DNA of 64,000 bases from Pseudeuparius sepicola (GCA_963920635.1 OY987302.1:45697500-45761499); one strand, 5' to 3'; shown: positions 35,235-45,682, numbered from the stretch's first letter. Numbers and translations: made by a program. The notes: generated from the sequence alone by a model not told the origin.

Positions 35235-35690
35235 CTGAGACATCCTGTATATCTACAGAATGCTCTCAGGGCGGCTAATGTGTTCCGGCCCCCTATATCT
35301 GGCCCCATCTTGGCAGCGTACGTACCTGCGCGATATATTCCCGATAAGGATGTATGCTGTTGCTCTAATGATATTATAATGCGTAATGGCGTTAATTTAT
35401 CAAAACTAGCGGAGGAGCGCCGCACTACCCTGGATGAGAGATGTTCGCGGCAGATACTCTGCCGGTGAGATTAATTACTTTGATACCTTGATGACTTCAA
35501 GAGTTCTGGTGAGTTTAGATAGACAATCGCGGAAGTCGTGTTGGTAACTTCCAGGCGAAAAAAGCCGCTTCGGAAACTTTAGCTAGGGAGGGCATTAGGG
35601 AAAGGGCGAAGTTGAACTCAGGATATTTGCGGAAATACTTAGAAGTAGGAGACTCGCATCTTTTAGTAAGATTAGCTTGACATAAATATG
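35235..35690. repeat. Direct repeat, copy 1 (with 37240-37620)
   Basis: Shared blocks in order include TATCTGGC/CATCTGGC, CGGCAGATACTC, GAGATTAATT, TACCTTGATGACT, GAGTTTAGAT, GACAATC...GAAGTCG, TTCGGAAACTTTAGC and AGGGCATTAGGG/AGGCACTAGGGG. Similarity is perhaps two thirds. Two direct repeats about 2 kb apart could be decayed LTRs, but no primer-binding site or polyprotein is recognised between them. Confidence 0.6.
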
Positions 35691-35699
35691 TATGCATTT

Positions 35700-37235
35700 T
35701 TTCTACACTGTGCATGTCCACAGTTAGAGCTGAAAAAACTTTCTGACTATTATTTTACCAGAAAAATCAATGGTTTGATACAAGATTGCTAACTTAACAT
35801 TTCATATAATATTTAGGTGGGACAGAATTCTAATTTGTGGATAAATCGGCCTATACTTCGACTCAGTACCTATTATATTGAATTAAATAAATTTTTAGGT
35901 CTGAAGTCATCACTGCAACAATACTTATGAAGAAGTAGTAGATAGATTTTTATAATGCTTTTAATGTAATTAATATAGATAAAATACTTTCCAGAGTGAA
36001 GCAAATATGTTCAAGAATTTTGCAATTTTAGTGCAAATGCATTGATATCAAGAGTCCTCTTTTCTATCTTTTGGTGATAAAATCATTTATTCTCAAAGAG
36101 GGGCGACCCCTTGCCTTTATTTTGTTTAGTTCTTCATCCAGTTCTATGCACTTTACAGTCTGAGATTAACCTATGGTATTTAGACGATGGTACCATTGCT
36201 GGTTAAAATGTGAGTTCTCGGTAATTGTCAAGATTTAAGTGTTTGTCCCTCTGTTTCATCGGATTTTGATAAGATTTTTCGCGAGTAGACCCTGAACGTC
36301 TTAACTAACTTGGATGTCCCTTTTCTAATCAAGTAATACGTAAAACTGTTACTTGCTTACTTTCTTCTACTTGTTTGCTGCCTTGAGCACATTGTCTGAG
36401 AGCTTCACAATGTCTAAAAGAATTTAATTATATTTTAAAGGATACTTTAAATAATATAATTAATTGTAATTTTGATACAAAGCTTGGTCATTGTGTTCAT
36501 TGCCTGTTAAGCTAGGTGCTCTATAAATCCGGGAAACCTCAACCCTTTATTTTTCGACTTTTCTTGGTTCTGTTAATGATATTTCAAGTTCACTTTTGTC
36601 AGTTCTTCCCGCCATTATTTTTTATTGCTTCTCTGATTTTGGTTACTCTGAGGCACTAAATTCGTGGCTACCTTAAGGTAAATAAAATTACTACAATTCC
36701 GTCCGACATGGGAAACAGCCAGAGGAATTTTTTGCGATTGCCAAGATCTTAAAAATAAAGCTCGTCTTCTAGCTCTTTAAGAAAATAGTGCTTAGCTTCA
36801 GGCTCCGCTGGGAAACCATTTGGATGACCCAGCTTCCGAATTTCCATCGCATTGCGACTTGGTCAGCCTCTGTGTGAACAACACGTCTGCACTTGCGGTA
36901 AATCAGTTGATATTTATGGCCTTCCAGATTAATCTGAAACAGTGTCTTAAGAACTTAGAACAAAATCTAAAAATACTACAAAAATACTACTTCCCTTAGC
37001 TATTTTAAGTTTGGTCTAAAACAGCAAGTCCAAAATAGTAGAGAATTTTCTTGGGATGTCAGGGCATACCTACTTACGCAAAGTTCAAGAAATTAGAGTT
37101 GAGGAATTTGTTTATTATATTTTACACAAAGTGAAATCAAAACATTCACTACATCTATGGCTCCCAGTTTTCTTTTAGAATAAGTTAGTCTTATTTCTAA
37201 TTTGGAACGACTTAGAGATATAAGATAGGTAGGAT
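35700..37235. other. Spacer between the two direct repeats, unassigned
   Basis: A short minus-strand stretch at about 36750-36850 reads RKLGHPNGFPAEPEAKHYF without interruption and might be a coding trace. I cannot assign it. Confidence 0.3.
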
Positions 37236-37239
37236 TTGC

Positions 37240-37620
37240 ATGCCAAGAGACAACACCCTCAAGATGATTAATATATTCCGGCTTTCTGCATCTGGCTCTA
37301 TCCCGGCAGCATATACTACATGCGTAGTTTGTTGATATAGAGTTCGATAACCACGCCACGCGGATGAGTGCCGAACAGAGCGTGGATGGGATATAGGTAT
37401 TCCATATCCACTGATAAGATTAATTGCTAGGATACCTTGATGACTACAAGGCCCAGGGCGTGAGTTTAGATCGACAATCACTGAAGTCGAGTTGGGAAAC
37501 TTGCCGGAGAAAAAATCTGTTTCGGAAACTTTAGCCTGGAAAGGCACTAGGGGAGGGGTCGAAGCTAATTTCATGGTATTTGGGGTTTGGGGAAATAACG
37601 ATACATAAGTGTAAGGAACT
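37240..37620. repeat. Direct repeat, copy 2 (with 35235-35690)
   Basis: This is the partner of the repeat at 35235, in the same orientation and block order, slightly shorter. Open frames on the minus strand over it (37093-37625) have no recognisable domain. Confidence 0.6.
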
Positions 37621-37624
37621 TCCA

Positions 37625-38225
37625 TGATTTCATTTTAGTTTACACCGAAATGATTCCCTTTTGCCGAAATATATAATTAGCGGCCGGCCGCCGTATACAT
37701 TTTTATGGTTGCACCGGTATGTCTTTATTGGAAGGTATTCTAAAAAATATCTCAGTATCGAGCGTATCTACGTTAAGGAACAGCAGAAAGAACGCTTGCC
37801 ACGAGAAATTGAAGGCGCAGTTTCAGAAATTTCGCACTCTCGCTAAGGCTCCCCTCACCACAAACGCCTCGCACTTCTAAAATAATTGTTTCATTTTGGG
37901 GGGTTAATCACCTATGTATTGAGAAGTCGCACGCTAAATTTCTCAGTTAGCAAGATGCAAGTTCAGCAACAGCAAGTTATAAAGAAGTCGGTTGCATCGG
38001 CTTCTTCTCGTCTACGAAAAACGAGTATGTCATCGACGCGTCGGAATCTCTGGCAAAATAATTCGATATTCATATTTGACGACTTAGTCTGCGATAAACA
38101 GAATAAAATCAAAGAATTTTATTCGATGAAGCGACAATAAGCAGTGGAAGTCGCTTTATCTATGCCAAACGTATTCGAAAATTCCGAAGCAGTTCGTAGG
38201 CGATAATTGTAACAAGAAAATGTAA
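37625..38225. other. Unassigned region
   Basis: The open frame 37886-38140 (84 codons, basic and Q/S-rich) has no recognised domain. Confidence 0.35.
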
Positions 38226-38226
38226 A

Positions 38227-38828
38227 TGGTTGCGTTCAATGCGCTCCCAAATATGTAATCGCTGCCAGCGATTTACGTCAATGTGCGTTGAACGGGCAAA
38301 AATGACAGCGCTAGCAAAGTCTCTTATTTTTGCTAGATTTTTTGGTAGCGGACTCATCATGTTTCTATCCTTTTTTATCATTCCTGCTCTCTCTGTTATT
38401 CTGAAACACTTAACCTCGAAATTCTTGTTGGGGTTTCGTTAATTTTGTTTATCTGTCCATATTCAGGCAATCAATAAATAAACAAAGGAAGGTTGGGCTC
38501 TAAGAGACAATAATTGTGGAAAATTGGTTATAACTGCTTCTGGTATCACCAACTTTGTGCAGTTGGTTATTATCTCTTGGTCGTCATTATAAAAATGTGC
38601 CAAAATGGTAAAAAATATACACAAAATATCATGTTATTTTAAAAACGAAAATAGAAAATACCGAAAATAAATACATAAACATAACCTACAAAAAAAAATT
38701 ATGACGGACAAGTCCAAGTTATAAATTGGTCGTTCAAAGTACCACGGCTGCGATTACAGCGCTGTCAAAGGTTGACAGATAGCGCTACCTAGCTATTACA
38801 AAAATTCGGACTACATTGAACGCAACCA
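38227..38828. mobile_element. Possible TIR element, about 600 bp
   Basis: TGGTTGCGTTCAATG at the left and CATTGAACGCAACCA at the right are exact inverses. Sub-terminal blocks also pair loosely (GTAATCGCTGCCAGCG and CGGCTGCGATTACAGCGC). The flanking octamers AATGTAAA and ATCTGAAA match at only some positions, so the target duplication is unproven. The superfamily is unknown to me. Confidence 0.6.
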
Positions 38829-39129
38829 ATCTGAAACACGTATTACGAAGTACACGGTGTCGCCAGACGTCACGTACGAATATTTCAAAATTTGCGCTGT
38901 CAATGTTGGAACGACAGCTATGTCACTCTGGTCATCGTTAAGCATTTTAGCCTGTGAAACGGGCGGCATAATAAAGGTTTCGATAAATATTTATAAAAGC
39001 ATACCTAAATGAAAGCAGCCATAGATAGTCGGATGCATTGTTCAAATAGTCCGCAAAAAGATGATGCTGCGCAAACTTTCAATCTTTAATTTTGGGGAGA
39101 AAACCAATTAAAACAGAAGAATACAATTC

Positions 39130-39275
39130 TTACTAGTCCATACTAAGTTGAGATATAGGTATTTAAATTTAGTTATTAGTTTTTATATAAAATTGTATGC
39201 AAAATATTTGGTGTAGCGTGCGGAAATTTCAACATGGTTCTGACAGTCTATGTGTAGCTTTGTCTGTGATATAGG
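39130..39275 (+). repeat. Dispersed repeat D2, copy 2
   Basis: ATACTAAGTTGAG, AAAATTGTATGCAAAATATT, GGTGTAGCGTGCGG and GTAGCTTTGTCT recur at 62445-62560. The inverse is at 34815. Confidence 0.65.
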
Positions 39276-39308
39276 GCTGTGAGTACTTCTCTGGCGTTAG
39301 TGGTCAAT

Positions 39309-41165
39309 ATGTCGCTGACGTTAGAGGAGCAGATTCAAAAAGCGCATCGTGCAAAGAAAATCAAGGAACTTGCGGACATGTACTCCAGGTATACCGCGGG
39401 AAAAATTCTACTGATTTAGGAATTGCATAGACCAGTACGAAAAAAGTACCATCGGCGCAGAACCATCACTAAAGGCTTAGACGATCTTTGGCCGACCTAG
39501 GTCAGTTGGATCGGTACGCCAGCCGCAACAAAAACACTCAATTCGTAATAGTCGTGATCGATTGCTTTTCAAAATTTGTCTGGTGTCAACCATTAAAATC
39601 CAAGTAGGGAGAAGAAGTCAGGAAGGCTTTCGTCGATATTCTTAAAAATTCAACAACTGTCACTAACGTCAACCACTACGTTTAGCGACACGAAGGCGGC
39701 GATAGTAGAGAGAGTGATCCGCACCTGGAAAGAACAATAATTGTCCATGTACTTCAGTTTAAGCGGCACGCAGGGCCGTATCTGAGGGGGGGTTTTGGGG
39801 GTTCAAACCCCCCCACGAAATGGAAACTCGCCCGAAAACTGCCAACAAAACATAATTTTTGGATCAGTACAGTACCGAGTTTTATCATCAGAATATGCTT
39901 TCAAATAAAATAAAACATAACTGGCAACACTGGACAATAGTAAACGGTGGTGCATGGCTGCGTGCGCCATGGATTAGGAGAATAGGGGATTCCCAGAGTC
40001 TATTTTATGAATAGATTAGTACTAATTTGTATTTGAAGATTTATTTATTATTTTTATGAAAGGTTCAGTTAGGCAAGTAGCGCGAAGAAATCTGTTACCA
40101 TACCTACTGGCATAGCCGAAAAACCTACCTAAACACTGCTACTGGCAATTCTAAAGGTGCGTCGTCAGGCCAGGCGAAGAATTGTGTAGGAATATATCCG
40201 TAATAATGAGGAATCAAATAAGTCGAAAAGGGATAGGTATAAATGCGAGAAGGAATATTTAGCTATTATTATAATTAATATTTAATATTTTTAAAGTTTT
40301 AATGTTAAACTCGTTCAACTTAAACCTGTTTCAGTTTTTTATTAAAAACCATTTAAAAATAGCAGTTTTTTAACCTTAAAGCTATTTCAACTTCAACAGC
40401 CTCCGCCTCCGCGCCTCTGAGTCCCGTGTACAGGGTTATCCAGTCAGTAGCGTATTTAAAAGGGCGGGAATTTGAAAATATTCACTGCAGCGTGAAAATC
40501 TGAAGATATTCGGATTTCCTAAGACTAATTTTAAGTAATTTTCCTTTACATTTCTAAAAAAAATTTCGTCTGCGCCGCATTTTACAGAATTATTTTAAAT
40601 GCACTTGTTTGAAAGAAATTCACAAAAATTGTCCCTTCCCACCCGAAATTGATTTCTATATACGTCACTAAAGTGATCTAAACTCATCGCCCGGGCCAAC
40701 TTTTTTAAAAAGTGACATGCAAAAAATATACCATTCTAGTGGCGTATCAATTTTCAAAAATTTGTTCTTAATGGATTAAATAATTCCTTGCCAGGGCCCC
40801 GTACTTTCATCCGACACCCAGCCCCACAAAAGCTTGAGCCGATCCTGAACCCCCCCAAAAAATTTTCGCTAGATACGGCCCTGGCGGCACGTACAAGTGG
40901 ATCGATATTTTACCGACACTAGTTCACGAATATAATGATATATGACGCACAGAACCATAAATCCAAAGATGTGAACAAAACAAACGAACGGAACGTCCTT
41001 AACGCCCCTTTTAACCACGTAAAGAGTTTTGATAAACAAAAGTTTAAACCGGGCGACCGACATAGTTAGGATCAGCAAAGTCCAGCACATCTTTAAGAAC
41101 GGCTGAGATTTTCGCTTGTTATTTGAAGAAAACACAAAATCACGTGTAATTTTTAACATCCTGAA
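39309..41165 (+). pseudogene. Polinton/Maverick-type integrase relic, split by a hAT element
   Basis: From an ATG at 39309 the frame reads MSLTLEEQIQKAHRAKKIKE, then RPVRKKYHRRRTITKGLDDLW and, after a frameshift, DLGQLDRYASRN. Next come VIVVIDCFSKFVWCQPLKSK and EEVRKAFVDIL, then AAIVERVIRTWKEQ. After the inserted element the frame resumes as YKWIDILPTLVHEYND, then FNHVKSFDKQKFKPGDRH. The RRR..I.G.DD.W.TDL start, ID.FSK.VW.PLK and GTYKWID..P.LV..YN are typical of the retroviral-type DDE integrases of Polinton/Maverick elements. Several stops and frameshifts are present, and the central DN-containing segment is missing. No capsid, protease or polymerase gene lies nearby, so only the integrase remains. 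Confidence 0.78.
39771..40883. mobile_element. Nonautonomous hAT-type element (1,113 bp)
   Basis: The terminal inverted repeats are CAGGGCCGTATCTGAGGGGG and the imperfect inverse ending TAGATACGGCCCTG. They are flanked by a perfect 8-bp duplication GCGGCACG (39763-39770 and 40884-40891). CAGGGCC ends with an 8-bp duplication are the hAT signature. The interior has no transposase. It interrupts the integrase relic at the codons encoding SGT. Removing the insert and one duplication copy makes the integrase frame continuous at this point. Confidence 0.93.
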
Positions 41166-41169
41166 CCAT

Positions 41170-41475
41170 TTTCATTAATCAGTTTCTTGTCTCTAATATT
41201 TGTTTACCAAATATGTGTAATAAACAACATGACAAAACTTGTTTTCGCCTTTTTAAATTTTGAATCACCACTTGAAGTTTTTCGCAATTATTTATTTACA
41301 CCCTGACTAATATAACTAAACTCAGCTGATCGCCAATTATCGATCTGACATAATATATCAGAGTTGGCAGAGAAGACGTCACGGCAATATTGCCGGATTT
41401 ACTTCATTAAATCGAATCGCGCTAAAGGAATTTTTTGAATTTTATTTTTTTTTTGATAAATTGAAGCTCAGAAAA
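41170..41475. other. Unassigned sequence
   Basis: It lies between the integrase relic and the Penelope fragment. No signal is seen. Confidence 0.4.
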
Positions 41476-41479
41476 CTTT

Positions 41480-41950
41480 TTTGTATTCTTAATAACAAAA
41501 TTGATGAAACTTTGGCAACCTTTGATAGTTATAATGAACATTTACAATTTACAGTATATAGATAGATAGAAAATGACAATTGTATAGCCTTCTTATATAC
41601 AAAAATTTGTAACTTAGAAAATAACATATTAATTACAGATTGGTATATTAAACCCACAAATTCTCAACGTTATTTAAATTATTATTATTCATATCGCATA
41701 ATATTATAAGAAAACCTAATCTAGTTTTGACTTTAAAAACAGAATTAAGAAGTAAGTTCATCCTACACATTTACAAAAAAAAAAAGATTACGAAATATAC
41801 TTATACCCAAAAAATTATAAATAAAATTATTTTAATACTAGGAATAATCACGTTGACCAACACCGAAATAATGATCATTCAGTAACACCTATTGCTGCTA
41901 ATAGCATAGCTGAAAGAATTTTGTATAGTTCTTTTCTTTTTATACAGGAT
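41480..41950 (+). pseudogene. Penelope-like reverse transcriptase fragment
   Basis: The plus strand reads ILNNKIDETLATFDSYNEHL, QFTV, an interruption, IENDNCIAFLYTKICNLENN and ILITDWYIKPTNSQRYLNYY. This is the post-catalytic part of a Penelope-type RT, equivalent to PLLDISILKSD...SVYRKPTHSNRYL in the 6-7 kb copy. A later frame gives NSIAERILYSSFLFIQDP. The catalytic palm and the GIY-YIG nuclease are not present. It lies about 2-4 kb from the hammerhead-bearing repeats. Confidence 0.75.
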
Positions 41951-42906
41951 CCAACTCCTAAAATTATTAAGACATTTAAAAATAAAAATGTAAAAATACC
42001 TTAAAAAATATTAAACCTATCTCACAGCTTTATAAAAGCATGAAATCACAGATAATGTCATCATCTGTGGTCAAACTTAACTTTGACTTCAGATAATGAT
42101 GGACATTTTTGGTAAAAAAATTTGCAGACACGAAACCTCTAACCTTTTTCCACTCACGCACTGTTGTTGAAGTAAGTAGGAAACAAAAATAACATGGCAA
42201 TAGACACCACTCTGTACTACCTACTACATAATTTTATTGTAAAAGTGCAGAAAACATAGAACAATGAAATATTTTACTGATGGATTTATTATTTTTCCAG
42301 GGTTGGTGCTAAGTGATAATTAAAAGCTTTTCGGTTATTTTCTACCAAAGTTTTTCTTCCTTGGGTTATGTAAGTTGAGTAAACTTCAAGGTTCGGTTAA
42401 AATTTATTTTCCTCTGTAAATAATACGAACTAATTTAAAAAATAATTCTGGGTAAGGGCAAGCAAAGCGGCCCGTATTTTTCATGCGGATCCTGCCGATA
42501 AAAAGGCTAGTGAAGTAATCCGCCCCTTCGTTTTACGTCCAACAGTAGATATTTTAATATTAATTTGGGGGGAGTTTTGCCAACGTCAGCTGAAACATTA
42601 ATTAGCAGCAACAAGAGGCTGATTTATTTGCAATTTTGATGAATTAACTAGGTAGCGCCAGTTTTAATTTAATTAATGAAATTTCTTTGATCATGCACGC
42701 TCCCAGGGGATTTACAGTTAATTTCCTTGCGGAGAAACGAGATTTTCGTGAATACCAAGATAATTTGTAATAATTTAGCCCTTTGCCATGGAAAGTGCTT
42801 TATAGGGGATTTATTTTATTTGTCATACCTGATACTGCTACAGAATGTTTCAAAATTTTTAGATATGGCTACTGGCTATCAACACTATCGAATCTTAGAC
42901 TATTAA

Positions 42907-42948
42907 CCACAGAAAATATACGCTCCGCGTAGCGTATATTTTCTGTGG
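42907..42948. repeat. Perfect 18-bp stem, 6-base loop hairpin
   Basis: CCACAGAAAATATACGCT is followed by CCGCGT and the exact inverse. The flanks ATTAA and ACTTAA are loosely similar. It would form a very stable hairpin in RNA or a cruciform in DNA. Confidence 0.9.
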
Positions 42949-43246
42949 ACTTAACCCATGCTTGTGGGCGAAATATCCAAGTCATAGCATACTCGTTTAC
43001 AGGGTTGGTAATAAGTAATAACATACAATTAGTTATGATTTTAAAAAGCATTTTGGTATTGTCTACATTATTTCAAGCATGAAATTCTTAGCTCTTTAGG
43101 ACAAATTACCGTTTATCTTAAGTATGTTTTTTTAATTAAATAAATCGTGTAGAGGTGCAGAAGGGCCACAAAATTTTTTCTTCTAATTATACCAATTATC
43201 TTATTATCTAATACATTAGTAGACAGTTACATCTGTCAGTTATTAC

Positions 43247-43386
43247 TAATAGACAGATAGGTACCTACATCTGTCTATTAAGGCTAATTATGATATAACT
43301 ATCGATTAGTACTAATTGACCCGTTAAGGCTAATCGGCAGTCAATTAATAACTGCCAATTAGCCTTAAGAGACAGATGCATCTGTC
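43247..43386. repeat. Cluster of three palindromes built on a GACAGAT motif
   Basis: The first is at 43247-43280, with TAATAGACAGAT mirrored around GGTACC. The second is at 43324-43368, with TTAAGGCTAATCGGCAGT and its near-inverse. The third is at 43371-43386, GACAGATGCATCTGTC, a perfect 16-bp palindrome. The same GACAGTTACATCTGTC idea appears at 43222-43237. Confidence 0.7.
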
Positions 43387-43393
43387 AACGTTA

Positions 43394-43770
43394 TAAACCC
43401 GATTTTCTCGGTAATTTTGAAGATCATTGATGGTTCAAAAACTAACTTTTTGTAGAATTTTCCGAGAAATCCGAATAATATGACGCCAGGCTTAATATAT
43501 ATAGGATGTTGGTAAAAAGTCACTTAAAATTACCCTTCTATAAAAAAGTTTAATTTTATCATAGAAAAGTAGTGGCGAGTATACGGGGAGTAATAAAATA
43601 TTGTCCGTTCTCACTTCTGACTTCCCGTTTGACAGGAAGTGAGCATCACTTTATCCTTTTGTTTTCCCAATTACAACGGTATACAATTGTTTTAGATAGT
43701 TATCTCCAACGATATATTTTTAGCACAAATTTATCATATTATTCGATGAAATTTTGAAAATTCTTTCCTG
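43394..43770. mobile_element. Half copy of foldback family F7
   Basis: AACCCGATTTTCTCGGTAAT, GATGGTTCAAAAAC, TAGAATTTTCCGAG, TGACTTCCCGTTTGAC and AGTGAGCATCA match the left arm of the element at 25243 in order. The second arm and both ends are absent. Confidence 0.75.
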
Positions 43771-43787
43771 GTTATTCTTGTTATTGT

Positions 43788-44001
43788 AAATAAATAATCT
43801 TGGGATTCGACCAAAAGTTATATATTAATAAATTTTTCTAAATGCCATTCTTTGTATAAATGTCGTCATACAAAATAAATGATATTTATATAAATTTACT
43901 GTTTAGTATACCTGATCATGGCAAACATGCCGAAACGCGTTGTATAAGCAACAAAAAATTAATATATAACTTTTGGTCGAATCCCAAGATTATTTATTTA
44001 T
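43788..44001. mobile_element. Small element with perfect 42-bp inverted repeats enclosing a hammerhead-like core
   Basis: TCTTGGGATTCGACCAAAAG and the bases around it form a 42-bp arm at about 43788-43829, repeated exactly inverted at about 43959-44000. The 130-bp interior contains the hammerhead-like sequence at 43907-43946. Perfect arms imply a recent origin. The arrangement recalls Penelope-like elements, whose terminal repeats often carry hammerheads. Confidence 0.8.
43907..43946 (+). ncRNA. Hammerhead-ribozyme-like sequence, core mutated
   Basis: TATAC precedes CTGATCA, then T, GGCA-AACA-TGCC, GAAA, CGCG, TT and GTATA. Stem I (TATAC/GTATA, 5 bp), stem II (GGCA/TGCC) and a loopless stem III (CG/CG) all form. 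The second core box GAAA is intact, but the first box reads CTGATCA instead of CTGATGA (the catalytic G8 is C), and one extra T precedes stem II. It is probably inactive, with the same loopless stem III architecture as the 45-46 kb ribozymes. Confidence 0.55.
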
Positions 44002-44156
44002 ACATATTTGATGAATAAACACAAAAGTAATTTATTTTTTACAAAATGCCAGCCAGCAAATAATTTTCAAATTTAATTTTCTTAAAATCGGCAGGGAAAT
44101 GTCTCAAAATCGTCATTAAAAGCTCAGAAATCGGCAATGTTGCCTACATTGTACGG

Positions 44157-44614
44157 TTTTTTCAATAAGTAGGCCTTGGCGAAATGTCAGACGCGGAGCC
44201 ATCGGCCGTCAAAAGTGACCAAATATTTAAAACCCGGCCAATAAAGGTCCATTTAACTTTTCGTATACATTGCGAAATTGTTACCTATAGCAGCGCAATC
44301 TTTCAGTATAAATATTTTAGTAGGTTTGAATATCAATAGATTTGTTAGGGAGGCTGCACAACAAGCAGCAGTTTGGTTTTTCTGTTCGAAAACGCCGTGT
44401 CTTGTCATACTTGACCTAGGTAGAGCGATCGTCAAAGTCAAGCACCACCGCGCGCAATTGGTTCATGGACGGGTGGTTCCTTATGATTATTTTTTCGCCT
44501 AATAAATAATTTTTTCCGATTTAAAAAAATTATATGTACCTCGGCACTGGCTTATTGCCTCGGCCAAAGGCCTCGGCAACTAAATTCCACATGAGTCATA
44601 AAAAGTTGAACTTC
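44157..44614 (+). repeat. Dispersed repeat D1, copy C
   Basis: It is colinear with 26224-26694 in opposite orientation, and its ends match 11310-12570. Features are AAACCCGGCCAATAAAGG, GTTACCTATAGCAGCGCAAT, ACTTGACCTAGGTAGAGCGA and GCCTCGGCCAAAGGCCTCGG near the end. No coding domain is recognised. One copy per 15-20 kb suggests a moderately abundant nonautonomous element. Confidence 0.8.
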
Positions 44615-44639
44615 GGTTCCTGTGTTCATAAATAACTAA

Positions 44640-45075
44640 TATTGGACCTTCGTCAACATGTTCACTGTCTAAGATAATAAGATAATACATAATACATTTT
44701 CTGTGCGTTTCCTGTTGTGTGGCACACCATCCACTTTAACTCATATGGACCTACTGACTGACGGGCGTCTGTACTTTTTAGATTTAGTTACTTATAGTGT
44801 CTGGGGCGATTTTGACATACTCGATTTTTGACACAAAATATTCAGTACTTTGAGATGGCATGGAGAAATACATCCTGCATATTTTTTATGGGATCTCTGC
44901 ACACCAAAACTCTGTGGGGTCCTGTTGACAATTCAACTGTTTTGAAGGGATTCCAACTTGTCAGATGCCCTTACAATTTCTATATTTTCTTCAAATTTTG
45001 CACTCTGCAGAATGGTACCTACTTCCTGTATATTTCTTGTTCAAATTTGAATTTTGGGGTTTGATTAACGCTGTG
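44640..45075. mobile_element. Half copy of foldback family F10
   Basis: ATTTTCTGTGCGTTTCCTGT, TCATATGGACCTACTGACTG, CGATTTTGACATACTCGATT, CTGCACACC, TTCAAATTTG and TTGATTAACGCTGTGGTGAC correspond, as a mixture of both arms and the centre, to 18960-19770. No ends are seen. Confidence 0.65.
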
Positions 45076-45548
45076 GTGACAAATATAAATAAGAAAATCG
45101 CTAAAAGGTTTTCGTGAAAATCGAGGTATTAAAAAAGCGTAGCCGGCCTTAGATTTGAACTTTGAAAATGGTATGAAGGTCAAAAGCAGTTTTTGAAGGC
45201 CTTTCAAACAAAAATAAAGATTTTATTTATTTATATATGTTGAACAAAGTAAATCATTGCAATGAGAAAAAACAGTAGGTTTCAAAAATCCAAAAATATA
45301 CTAGGCGTTCCATTGAAAAAAACAGATATATATATATATATATATACAAGAAAAGGTGATAATGGGCAAACACTCAAAGTTATGAAGATTTCCACGCAGG
45401 TCGCTTTAGCAGCCTCCGTGGCGATGTTAGTACAAGCCCCAAAATAGGGGATGTGCTGACTGAAGCTGCAAATGTGCTGTTGGCTCCTGCCTGGACTTCA
45501 TTTGTTGCTTCCCAAATCATGCCTATCTTTTGATTTGGTTAATGTTAC

Positions 45549-45593
45549 ACCGTACTGATGATTGCCAAATAGCATGAAACACGTGTATGCGGT
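45549..45593 (+). ncRNA. Hammerhead self-cleaving ribozyme 1
   Basis: Stem I is ACCGTA paired with TGCGGT (6 bp, one G-U). The core CTGATGA is at 45555-45561. Stem II is TGC/GCA with loop CAAATA. The second core box GAAA is at 45576-45579, followed by stem III CAC/GTG with no loop, then TA at 45586-45587, after which cleavage would occur. All core nucleotides match the consensus. The innermost stem II pair is T-T rather than the usual G-C. The loopless stem III and the CAAATA loop resemble type I hammerheads of satellite and SINE-like repeats, which act best as dimers. Confidence 0.85.
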
Positions 45594-45682
45594 TACTAGT
45601 TTTTTCTTTTTGTTAACTTTGAGTGTTTGCCCATTATCACCTTTTCTTGTAATTATTACATTTACACTCGCTAATCTTACAT

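Larger units (their letters stand above)
41985..43390. other. Unassigned region with palindromes
   Basis: It includes the perfect hairpin at 42907-42948 and the palindrome cluster at 43247-43386, listed separately. No coding domain is recognised. Confidence 0.4.

Noticed and set aside
38230..38442. 70-codon hydrophobic frame as a membrane protein
   Set aside because: Lies inside a probable TIR element and no conserved family is recognised.
42907..42948. Rho-independent terminator
   Set aside because: The sequence is eukaryotic, with no U-tract or upstream gene; listed as a hairpin only.
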